Source of the DNA: Sequoia sempervirens
Lineage: Eukaryota > Streptophyta > Pinopsida > Cupressales > Cupressaceae
Reading direction: 5' to 3'
DNA: 64,000 nt
Assembly: GCA_007258455.2 (NCBI GenBank)
Contig: VDFB02254929.1
Span: 248,001 to 312,000 of the forward strand
The position numbers were made by a program, and so were the translations under genes. This document shows positions 1-10,367 of this stretch, in pieces (position 1 is the first letter of the stretch; the number at the start of each line of letters is the position of its first letter). The notes below the pieces were generated by a model. It saw only the letters and a program-made list of their open reading frames with translations. It was not told where the DNA came from and ran no database searches.

Positions 1-138
1 TAGGTATTTTACTCAAAGGTTCCTGCAAACCGACAATATTTGTTGTTAGACATGATCCAAGAGGAAGGCCGTAAAGTATACCGTGGGTGGAAGAAGAAGA
101 TGAATCCAGAAGATGATGATAATGATCAAGATCAATAG
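1..138 (+). pseudogene. C-terminal tail of a possible CACTA (TNP2-like) transposase, partial
   Basis: An open frame enters from the left edge in frame 1 and ends at the TAG at 136-138, giving about 45 residues. It contains VFYSKVPANRQYLLLDM, then a basic stretch (GWKKK) and an acidic Asp-rich tail. In CACTA TNP2-type proteins the C-terminal DUF4216 region often has a QVFY-like stretch followed by a hydrophobic strand, which is the basis of the call. The downstream DNA to about 360 is GATGAT-rich and could be the decayed acidic tail. The upstream part lies outside the window, so this is only a pattern resemblance. Its plus orientation fits the CACTA right end at 22,668. Confidence 0.33.
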
Positions 139-1185
139 CTAGTTGATATCTCACGGGTGATGTCAAAGAACAGGAACTAGACCATGATGATGTAGGAGTT
201 AATGTTCATGAAGATGATATTTGTGTGGATGATGACATTATCAAACCGGAGCATCGGCAGGATGATGTGTGATGATGTGATGATGATGATATGACCAATC
301 CTTACAATTTCAACTGATCGATGATGCATAAAGAGCTACGAAGAAGAAGATCAATGACATTGAAATGTATGAGTTATGTACATTATATTATCTATTTGAT
401 ATTAATTTTGATAGAATTATATTTGACTTATGTGGTTACATAATTAATTCATGGTGTTTTTAATTTTTATGCCATTACATAATTAATTTAATGATATACT
501 TTTTAATGCTTGAAAGGTCAAAAAATTAAAACATTTCAATAGTGATGTTAACAACCTTGAAATTAGTGTGTTTTATGTTTCATGTGATCATAAAAGATTA
601 AAAAGTCAGTTGTAGAGGTGGTTGTTCGGTGGTTGAGGTGTAAAGGCCTTTAAAAAGCATAAAGTGATCATTGTAAAGGTTGTTGATGGTTAAGGATTTA
701 AAATACAAGCTCTTGACATTCAAAAATATGTGTTTTTCTTCAAAATTTATGTATTTTTCCTGTTTTGCAACACCTGTATGCCCACATGCAGCCATATTTT
801 GATGTGAAATCAATTTAGGTCGCGGAAGATACATGCTTAGCTTTATTTGAATCGATTTTGAGGGCTTGCTGATTTGAGTTAGAAAGCTTCATTTCTTGCA
901 TACAGCCCTATAATCTCTATTTTTTGAGGTTTTCAGAGGTCCAAACATGATATAAAGGGGCTCTTACACTTTTTGTGATTACCGTAGGGCTTGTGTAAGA
1001 GGCCCCATGGATATTGTTGTAATCAGGGATGCATGAATAGGTGTAGGGATGAGAAAATAAATAAGGCACAGCTTGCTCTTAAGAGTTTTGTGAAGAAAAG
1101 CATGTGAAATGAGAGGTTCAAGCCTAGGTTTCAACAAAACATGTATGGGAGATCTGATTTTATGAATTTTATCCATGTGTAGACC
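139..1185. other. AT-rich non-coding stretch
   Basis: After the GATGAT-rich stretch (to about 360) this is AT-rich DNA without codon structure. Short minus-strand ORFs at 598-834 and 979-1230 have no recognisable motif. Confidence 0.5.
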
Positions 1186-1227
1186 TAATAGATTATTTAT
1201 GAACACTGAATATAAATGATACACACA

Positions 1228-1600
1228 CAATGTATGTATGTATGTATGTATGTATATGTATTTTTAAATGTAAATGTAAATGCAATTAATGGATGCTCTC
1301 TCCTAGAACAATAAATGCAACATATCATTAAAGAAATCTATATCTATGTATATAAATGTGTATTTCTAAATGCAAGTGTAAATGCAAAGAGCATATGGTT
1401 TTGTAGAGTTATAGATACAACATATCCATAAATTAATGTAATTGAAATTCTAAAGTCTTCAACACATATAATATGAAATCAAAACTATTAAACTACATGA
1501 AAATAAATGAAAATAGTAAATGCATATGTATGTGTATTTGTAAATGTAAGTGTAAAATAAATAAGAATAATGAAAATTATAAAAGAATACAAGGGGAGAC
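1228..1600. repeat. ATGT/AAATGT microsatellite-like tract
   Basis: A pure run of TGTA repeats at about 1,228-1,258 is followed by scattered copies of AAATGTAAATG to about 1,560. The small plus-strand ORF at 1473-1658 is Lys/Asn/Cys-rich because it reads this repeat, so it is not treated as a gene. Confidence 0.6.
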
Positions 1601-2177
1601 TAGTGCCTTATTGGGTATATGGAGTCTAATGAATATCTGCAAATGTGGATTTCAATAATGGTAATAATTCAAACTGTCAGGCAGAGAAATTGTTTACAAC
1701 TTGTGTAAACGAGCAAGTGAATAATTGACAAACTCTTCTTGAGATAGAATGGAAATTCTAGTTATGTGATTCTTCTTATTAATTCATGTAACACTTCCAA
1801 ATTGTTGTGATTGATTAAAAGATTTTAATCCCTACTTTAGAGAATCGAATAACCAGATCACACATATATAGAAAATGTACAATGATAAACTAAGTATAAA
1901 CTTGTTATATTAATTTAAACAATACAGAAGCATCAGAATGGAGAAAATCAAATAACTGCATAAATTTAACAAATAGTTGATACCAAAATCTTAATCCACA
2001 ACTTAGATATCTTCATTTACTCCATCAAAATACATGCATCTGAGTCTCTGTATATCAAAATTCATTCTTTGCTACAAATGACCTATATGCCATATGTCTG
2101 GTGTCTGTATCTTGGCTCTCTTCAACACTTAGTTCTCTAGGAGGGCAGCTATAATCTTGAGTTTTTAGTTCTCTAGG

Positions 2178-4310
2178 AGGGCTAAACAGAAATATGAAAT
2201 TACAAAATAGAACCTTGTAATAGCATTTGATGCAGATTCAAATACTAGTCGTTGATCCTTCACTTTGGTCAGATGATCGAATGGTTGCCTTCAAAACAAA
2301 CTAACACGATCTCCATCATGGAAATAAGGGCCCACCATACTATGTGTTGCCAAGGAAATCCACGTGGCGCTCGCTTGCAATATTGCGATTGATAAAGACC
2401 TCACAACTTTTGATCACGCAATGGCGGGCAACCGTGGATCTCAACCATCGATAATCCTGTTTGTTCAACACAGTCGTCAACTTTGTCATTAACCATCAAG
2501 CACCTTTCCTATTGAGATTATAACATCTCTGTTGATTTGAAACACGTGCATCTCATAAATGCTTTAGTAACCTGCTACATAATGTGTTAAAACCAGATAA
2601 ATGTATCAAAGTATTTATATCATCTCTTCAGCTTCATTAAATGAGACACATGGCCCTCGCCCATGATATCGTGATCAACCAAAACAGTGTGGTGGGGTCA
2701 TCAAAGGATGGCGGGGAACGATTGAGATCAAATGATAATTGATCTACGGTCACACAAACTTGTTCCTCTACAAAATATAAAACATTTATTAAAAGAACGA
2801 GGGGACATCACTAGGCCGATGATAAATAATGACATAAATTGTTTTATAAACGAGGGAGCATGGGACCATCCAAGACTTAAGAAATAATAAAGTTAGGCGA
2901 AAGAAATAAAATGATAAATCAAAAGGGGCCCAGCCTAGACGAAGCAATGGGGCTTAAGTTGTTTTAAAACCCTCCCCAAAAAGTAACGGCCCAAAAGATC
3001 CCACCCAAGGCGTATGATAAACACTAGGGTTTTACATGAAGACAAAGGTAACCCCAATCTTAGGCTTTTCCCAAACACCATAGATGACTAGAGACATAAG
3101 GCAAGATAAAAATGGAACACAAAGAGAAAAAATTTGAAGTTCCGTCACAAGGAAAGGTCTCCTCCCTTCTTGGTAGTGATAACCTCCTCCACACACAACC
3201 CTTAAAAATTATGAATAAAGGAATATAATCTTTGAAGAACTCAAAGTTGATTCTCTCCTACCTGATGCTTTTAGTCATTTTATCCTTACAGACATTTATA
3301 GTGATTACTAGAGGCACATAGACCAATTCTTCATAATAGAATAATTTGATCATACTTTTCCAATGATGGCATTATGAGAAAACCTTAGGTTAAATGAATA
3401 ATTCCTAGCTAAGTTCTTTAAATCATGTCCAACCGTATAAGAGAAGACCCTGCTATGTGTACCTGGATACCATGGAGAAAGGCTAGTCTTTGGGCTCTTT
3501 CATCAATCATCCTACCTTAAAACATACCAAAAGTCTCCTAGCAATTAGACATAGGAAGATTTAAGATGACTTAAAAAAAATTTATTGCCAAAGCATAAAC
3601 TTATGATGACTTAACCAGGCCTAGTACACACTCCCTCCCCATTAACCACTTAGACATATGGAAATTAAATGTAAATTTTCTGCTATTTTTAGTCATGTAG
3701 GTGTCCAATAAACCACTTGGTGGTGTTTCCCTTCAAGTTTATTTACTTTAATGAAGAGAAAAAGTCCTTTGATTACAATTAGAGAATACATTTGAGGCCT
3801 TGGTTGTGTAACTGGTGGACCATAGTCACATTTAACACTTGTTACAAAGTTTGGGAGTTAAAACGTTAAGTAGATTTGATTTGTGATTGACACATTTGGA
3901 CGGTAGTAACAATAGCTTGCAATCTATCAAGACTTGATAACCTTAAAACCTGTGAAATTCTAGCGATGAAATGATAGATTAATCATAATGTCACCTTGGG
4001 ATCACATCACCATCAAAGAAATTCATCCAACATCCTTATGAGTGCAGGTACCACCAAATAGGTATTTGTCAGATCTGTCTTCCTCGAGCGAGGGAAATTC
4101 AGGAAGAGAAGAGGAAAGCGAGACATGTAGTATGTCTAAAAAAGGGAGATCAACTAGAGGTCAAAAGATTAGAAGAAAATTCTATAAACGCATGGATTTT
4201 TTTCTTTTTGAAGGGGTGTCATGTTCTTATGATGATGAGAGCATAGGTGACGTCGAGGTGACCTTGAGGTACAAACATCTATGGAAACAATGGGTACCCC
4301 AGGAACTTCC
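2178..4310 (+). repeat. 2.1 kb direct repeat, copy 1
   Basis: Nearly identical to 13,612-16,071 in the same orientation. From about 2,222 to 4,250 the two copies keep a constant 11,760 bp offset, and some 60-base lines are identical (for example 3,841-3,900 against 15,601-15,660). Copy 1 lacks about 327 bp present in copy 2 (about 13,656-13,982). It ends abruptly at a TTCCTC where a pyrimidine minisatellite starts, while copy 2 continues into a coding exon. Neither copy has TG...CA ends, so they are not treated as LTRs. Confidence 0.9.
4048..4310 (+). pseudogene. Truncated first-exon fragment of the SET-relic transposon gene (copy 1)
   Basis: This is the best-preserved copy of the exon that in copy 2 begins at 15,808. 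A splice-acceptor-like GTGCAG lies directly before an open frame that starts VPPNRYLSDLSSSSEG. It continues with an acidic/serine segment, a basic segment (STRGQKIRRKF, possible nuclear localisation signal) and DDESIGDVEV, and reaches PQELP at the breakpoint. In copy 2 the same frame is broken by indels but continues into SET-like sequence. Here the reading frame runs straight into the CT-rich minisatellite, so the protein end is lost. No ATG was found for the exon, which fits an internal exon. Confidence 0.5.
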
Positions 4311-6129
4311 TCTTCCTTTCCCTCTCTACCTCTCCCTTTCCATTTCTCTCTCTCTCTCAAGTCTCTCCCTCCTACCCCCTCTACCTCTCTCAAGTCTCTC
4401 TCTCTCACTCACTCCTATGTCTCTCCACTCTACCATTAGCCCTTAACCCTTAACCCTTAAATCCTTAAACCCTTAAACCCTCTATCCTCTATCTCTCTTC
4501 CACTCCCTCCCTCTCTCTCTCAAGACTCTCCCTCCTACCCCCTCTCCCTCTCTCAGGTCTCTCTCTCTCTCTCTCTCCTCCCTCTATCTCTCTCCCTCAC
4601 CTAAACTCTAAACCTAAACCCTTAACCCTTAAACTCTAAACCCTTAAACCCTCTACCCCTCTCGTTTAACCCTCTACCCCTTATCTCTCTCCCCACTCTC
4701 TCCCTCTTTCCTCTCTCCCTCCAGTCTCACCCTCCTACCCCCTTTCCCTCTCGAGTCTCTCTCTCTCACTCCTCTTTTCTCCCTCCCTCTAACCTTAACC
4801 CTCTACTTTCTACCCTCACCATTAACTCTGCTCTCTGTCTCTCTCCCACTCCCTCCCTCTCTCTCCTTTGGATCCTCTATCTCTCCCTCTATCCACTTAA
4901 CCCTAAACCCTTAACCCTTAAACCCCCAAACCATAAACCCTTTACCACCTTTGCCACTATGCACCTCTCTCTCTCAAGTCTCTCCCTCCTACCCATCTCC
5001 TCTCTTAGGTCTCTTTTCTCTCACTCACTCCTCTATGTCTCCCTCTACCCTTAAACCCTAAGCCATGGCTCTTAGGCCCTAAGCCCTTAAACCATCTACC
5101 CTCTACCCCATGGCCTGTCTCCTCCGTCTCTCTCCTTCCTCCTCTCTCTCTACATCAGTCTCTCCTCCTAGCACTACTCCTCTCTCAAATCTCTCTCTCA
5201 CTCCTCCTCCTCTATCCTCCGTCTCTCCCTCCCTACCCCCTCCCTCATGGGTGTCTCTCTCACTCCACTCACTCCCTTCCCATCTCTTCCCTCTACCCTT
5301 AACACAGAGGCCTAAACCCTTAACCCTTAAACCATATACCCTCTACCCTTAGCCCCCTCCCTCTATCTCTCTTCCACTCCCTCCTCTCTCTCTCTCTCTC
5401 AAGTCTCTCCATCCTACCCCCTCTCCCTCTCTTAGGTCTCTCTCTCACTCACTCACTCACTCCCTCCATCTATCTCCCCTTAACCCTAAACCCTTAAACC
5501 CTCTACCCTTAACCCTCCATTTATCTCTCTTTCTCTCAAGTCTCTCCCTCCGAGCACCATTCCCTCTCTTAGGTCTCTCTCTCTCACTCACACACTCACT
5601 CTATCTCAAGTCTCTCCCTCCTACCCCTTCTCCCTCTCTTAGGTATTTCTCTCACTCACTCACCCCCTCTATCTCTCTCCCTCCACCCTTAACCTAAACC
5701 CTTAAACCATCTACCCTCTGCCATAGCCCTCCTCCCTCCCATCTCTTTCCCTCCTCCCTCTCTCTCTCTCAAGTATCTTCAATATCCTACCCCCTCTCCT
5801 CTCTTAGGTCTCTCTCTCACTCACTCACTCCTCTATCTCTCTCCCTTAACCTAAACCCTAAACCCTTAACCCCGTAAACCCTCTACCTCTACCCTTAACC
5901 TCCTTCCTTTATCTCTCTCCATTCCTCCCTCTCTCTCTCTCTCAAGTCTCTCCTTCCTGCCCTCTCATCCTAAACCCTCAACCATAAACCCTTAAACCTT
6001 CTATCCTCTGCCCTCAACACTCTTCCCATCTCCCTTCCCCCTCCTAATTCTCTCTCTCTCTCTCTACCTCTCCCTTCCCCCTCCTAATTCTTTCTCTATA
6101 TCTCTCTCTCTCCTTCCCTCTCTCCTTCC

Positions 6130-6177
<48 letters not shown>

Positions 6178-6180
6178 CCA
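4305..6180 (+). repeat. Strand-asymmetric pyrimidine minisatellite with telomere-like words
   Basis: About 1.9 kb in which the plus strand is almost all C and T. Recurring modules of roughly 140-250 bp share a core CAAGTCTCTCCCTCCTACC (near 4,358, 4,522, 4,976, 5,400, 5,614 and elsewhere), CT runs, CACTCACTC runs and clusters of CCCTTAAACCC or CCTAAACCC. The last words are close to the plant telomere repeat CCCTAAA. The tract ends in a pure CT run (about 6,132-6,174). ORFs here on either strand are low-complexity Ser/Leu/Pro or Arg/Glu peptides and are not called. Confidence 0.85.
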
Positions 6181-7200
6181 CCCTCCACCTAATTACTCTT
6201 GGGTATATGTGTGCAAAAATCGGATATCCGATTTATAGCACCAAAATATTACATTTTAAAATATTTTCAAATTAGCTATTAGACACGAATTGGATATCCA
6301 AAAACAAATTGGATATTCGATTTGTAGTACTTTGGCTTGGGAATTGCTATGGAGCAATGTACTGACACCCAACTCAAAAAAAAAGTCAACTCAGGATTTT
6401 TCGCATTTTTTGGCAAGCTCAAAACACTACTTTTTTCATGTTGCCACTTTTTGGCCCATCATGATCCTAGGCATACCCAAGTTTAAATCAGGTAGTTGTT
6501 ATTCCTAAGGTGGATCACTCCTTTCTGCGAAGGCCATACACTTATGATTGGGTCAAGTGTTCTTTTCTTTAGAAAATTCCTATTGCCTTTTTGATGGTTT
6601 AATTATGATTTGATTAGATGGGTTATGAAGCACTTATTTCAAAAAAATATCTTTATGAAAGAAGTATATTGGCATGAAATTAAATATGATTTGTATTCCA
6701 ATGTAAAAACTACAAAGAATGTAAACAATTCTTTCAACACATAAACTATTATGTAGTAGTCAATTAAGATGAAAAAAATCACTCTATATTAGTTAGGATA
6801 CACAACTAATAAAATGATCTAAAGTGACTTATTTATCCTAGAGGAACTAAGTATATAGTAGACAAAGAAAACCAAAAAACCCACAACTACCCCTATTTTG
6901 AAGGAGTTTAGTGTTCTCCCCTTCCTGATCTCACTAATATTGTTTAATTATTTTAAAGAGATGAAGGGTCATAACACAACTTTATTCAACCCAATAAATA
7001 GTTTGGTTAATGAAACTTAACAAAAGCAACAAAACAATTGCTACATTTGGAATTTCATGTTGAATGAAGAGTGGTGACAATAATCTACTTATAGTTTAAC
7101 AAAACACTATTTTTATAAGAAGGGTTGACATTAGAAAGATAAGTGTTACTTATAGTTTAATAAAACACAATTATAGTCTTACCAACATATACTATTGTAT
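6181..7200. other. Unassigned AT-rich spacer with GGATATCC-type short repeats
   Basis: Contains short dispersed copies of GGATATCCGATTT (about 6,222 and 6,292-6,323) and otherwise unremarkable AT-rich DNA. A 72-codon ORF (6290-6508) has no recognisable domain. Confidence 0.45.
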
Positions 7201-7205
7201 GCTTG

Positions 7206-7720
7206 CATGGCTTCTTAGTTAATATATGGGGAGATAGAGATAGATGGGGAGAGAAAGAGAGAGAGATAGAGATATATGGGAAGAGAAAGAGAGATAGAGA
7301 GTCAATGGATAGGGGGGATAGGGAGGGAGAGATGGTGAGAGATAGAGAGGGGGAGGGAGAGAAAGGGATATAGATAGAAAGAGATAGAGAGGAGTGTGAA
7401 GGAGATAAAAAGAGAAATAGAGATAGAGATATAGAGTAGGAGAGATGGAGGGAGAGATGGAGTGAATGAGAGAGAAATGGGGGAGAGGGAGAGATAGCTC
7501 AATAGATAGAGGGGGGAAGAGGGAGTGACATAGATAGTGGGAGATATAGAGATATATAGAGAGTGACAGGAAGAGAATATATCAATCCTTGTCCTATATC
7601 TATCACTATTCATCCATCTCTTATCTCTACCCTCTCTATCTCTTTTGTCTCCCTTCCTATTTGTATGTTTGTCATTATCTCCCTCTCTCTCTATATTTTC
7701 TTCCCTATATTTATCTTTTT
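7206..7720. repeat. GA-rich tract switching to TC-rich tract
   Basis: From about 7,206 to 7,570 the plus strand is purine-rich (GAGA/GATA units). From about 7,600 to 7,720 it becomes pyrimidine-rich (CTCT/TATC). The polarity switch makes the two halves roughly complementary. The 103-aa minus-strand ORF and two plus-strand ORFs that cover it are low complexity. Confidence 0.7.
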
Positions 7721-7869
7721 GCTCATGTGTGCAATGGGTACATTGAAGAGGTCTTAAAGGAGAATTATCATATCTTTAATCAAATGGAATGCTACCTTGA
7801 GCATAACTCCCGAGACACATGCCATCCTTGGATTGTTGACATGAAACAACCAATAAAAATTTAGTTTCT

Positions 7870-8100
7870 CTCTCTCATATTAATATATATTATATTAATT
7901 ATATTTTGTATTATATAAAAATATACTTATTATTAATTATTAATTATAATAATTTTATACGTATTTAATAATTTTGTTAAAGAATATAATATTAATTATA
8001 ATAAGTTGAATAATTATGTTATTTATTATGTAAAATATAGCTAATATATACTTAACTATATTGTAGAATATTAAAACCTAGCTAAATGGTGCCAAAATTT
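7870..8100. other. Extreme AT-rich segment
   Basis: Almost only A and T, with repeated TTAATTAT/ATAATTAT words. No coding content is visible. Confidence 0.6.
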
Positions 8101-8159
8101 TCAATTTAATTAACATCTTGTAAAAGCCTAATGAAACCCGGGTTGTAGCTCATCAAATT

Positions 8160-8350
8160 GAAGTGAAAGGTCAATACCAGCACCAGAGAAGAAGAGTGCA
8201 GGTAGTGAAAACAAGGTTAATGCAGGTCGAGGAAGAGTTTGGAGTTAAAACAAGGTCAATACCAGTATGTAGAAGAGGTTTGGAGGAGTGAAAACAAGGT
8301 CAATATCGGTGAGGAAGAGTTTGGAGGAGTGAAAACAAGGTCAATACCAG
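8160..8350 (+). repeat. Short minisatellite, about 50 bp unit
   Basis: At least three or four imperfect tandem copies of a unit containing GAAAACAAGGTCAATACCAG and GAGGAAGAGTTTGGAG. The 72-codon ORF at 8239-8457 reads through it and is a repeat artefact. Confidence 0.75.
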
Positions 8351-8940
8351 GTGCGAGGATGAGGTTGAGGGCACTCGAGAGAAAATCGACGACCAAGGGC
8401 AATGAGTACTATAAGTTTGGCACCCCCATTCTCTTTAACCGCAATTTTCATGCCTAGTTTCCAAAGATCTTCGTACATTGGCACCCCATTCTCGTAAAAT
8501 GGTATAAGATAAGATAGAAAAAATAAAATAGCTTAGTCTTTCACATTTTTATCCACCAACCTCAGGTCTTGGAAAAACTCCCATAATCTACCCACATCTT
8601 AGTTGAGGTCTAGGATTTCATCACACATAGCCTTCATCGCATGAGTCTGAAGCAATTGTAGACTTAGCCCAAGTATATGCTAGGCTAAGGTAGATCTAAT
8701 GAATGGAAATAGAGGCATACGATTCTTCTTTAATACCTCCACCACAAACATATGCAAGGTGGTGGTTGTTTTTACGGTAAGTAGGTTGATCTTCTAATCT
8801 ACCTATGGAATTGTCAATTCCAATAAAGGGCAGCTCAAAGGACTGGACCAATGTGAGGATTTTAAAGACCTCCTACACTTTGGGCTCTGCAAGACTGGAG
8901 GGTGATCCCTTAATGCATTTACAACCTCTACACCATCATC
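8350..8940 (-). pseudogene. Unrecognised decayed coding remnant
   Basis: Reading the minus strand in one frame gives protein-like segments between stops, such as HAMKAMCDEILDLN, VGRLWEFFQDLRLVDKNVKD and VPMYEDLWKLGMKIAVKENG. Stops are few relative to length and the amino-acid mix is unlike the AT-rich flanks. I do not recognise the family. It could be the far downstream part of the minus-strand ORF at 10.4-13.6 kb or a separate fragment. Confidence 0.3.
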
Positions 8941-10367
8941 ATAAACAACATTAACAACAACATATAATCTCATTTAATAGCTCAACATAATAGGATAATA
9001 CCAAATAGAATTGGTTGTTTATCAATAATATCAACTATTGGAGCATGAGATAACTACAACAACATTTCACAGTATAAGATAGTCATTGATTTGCAATTTG
9101 TAGCAAGCTCTAGGTAAAGGAAAACAAATATTGAACCATATGAATAAGTACAACTTAGATCAGTGCCATATATCCATTGGAGGAGTCAAATTTATAAGCA
9201 TCTAAGGGTTTATGATAGATTTAACACATAACATATAAGATCCTTGATAACATTGCTTTACAATCTCATCAATATGTATTCTAACCCAATACTACTTATA
9301 AAATCCTTATACATAACATATCCACCTACAATCTCATTCAAGCATTTTAATTAATTCCTTGAATTAAAGCTAAAACAAGAATCATACACACCGCAATAGT
9401 GAGATGAACAAAACAACCCTTGATCATTTTATTCAAAATTCAGATATGCTTGTACAATGGAGAGACATGAGTTTGAATTAATCATATTAATTCAAATGTC
9501 AGTACTGTCATAAAACATCAAATCCCCATGAATTCAAAACCTACTACAAAATGACTCAAAACCTAAGTTGCATTTCCCCTAAAACCATCAGACTTTACAA
9601 TTTTCTCTCCAACTTCATCTAGACTCGACCAAAAATATCTAACTTGCTAACTTGTACTTCTGGCATTGAAATCCTTCTTATAGAAAAAGAAGGAGCAAAC
9701 AAGCATCGGGCCAGAAAGCACAGTGTCACCAGCCAATTGGACCACCTTGTGATATTCCAAAAATTTGTTACAACAACAATCTCCCCAAAGAATCTTCTTG
9801 TTCATTGTGCCCGCTGAGAATGGTTGATGCAGCAACAAAAAACTTCAAGAATTCCATGCCTAGACTATCACAAAAAACAAAATTGGAATCTGTTGTAACT
9901 GCAACAACTGATTTGTCAACCGTTAGCAGCCTGCTCCTTTTCACTCTTCCTCAGTTAAATATACATTTACCCATTTCTGTTACTCTTCATCAATTGGCCA
10001 ATCAAAATTTATCACCTCATTCACCTTGACACTATAAGGTTTGTACTTAACTGCCACCTAATTCGCTTCTCTTTCAAAAGACTCCAAGAATGAGTTGGTG
10101 CTAATGATTTTGTCCATACAACTCACTAACAAATCATAATCTAAGTCATCACAAATTAATCTAATTTGATTATTGATGACCTCATTTTCCCAATCTTGCC
10201 ACTATTGGAGTGACCTGATATTTCCCTACTCATCAATTATGCCAGGTAACAATGTGTTGTTCCAATCATCAAAGTTCTTCACCAACTCTCTGATCTTCCT
10301 ACTCAAGTCATCTGGTAAGGTCTGAAAAACCTTGCAATGACTTAACTAACACTTGAGTAGGCTTTAA
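8941..10367. other. Unassigned stretch downstream of the minus-strand ORF
   Basis: Low-GC DNA with small ORFs on both strands (9647-9838 minus, 9805-10029 plus) and no recognisable motif. Its right part (about 10,030-10,367) may be the degraded C-terminal or 3'-UTR part of the neighbouring minus-strand gene, because short protein-like segments continue past the stop at 10,368. Confidence 0.35.

Noticed and set aside
4042..4446. 134-codon plus-strand ORF as a gene
   Set aside because: It starts with GTG inside an acceptor-like site, and its last third is minisatellite; only the transposon exon part is kept.
4169..5352. ORFs in the pyrimidine tract on both strands
   Set aside because: Low-complexity Ser/Leu/Pro or Arg/Glu peptides read from the repeat.
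7302..7864. ORFs of 64-103 codons in the GA/TC tract
   Set aside because: Overlapping in several frames, Ser/Leu/Tyr repeats only.
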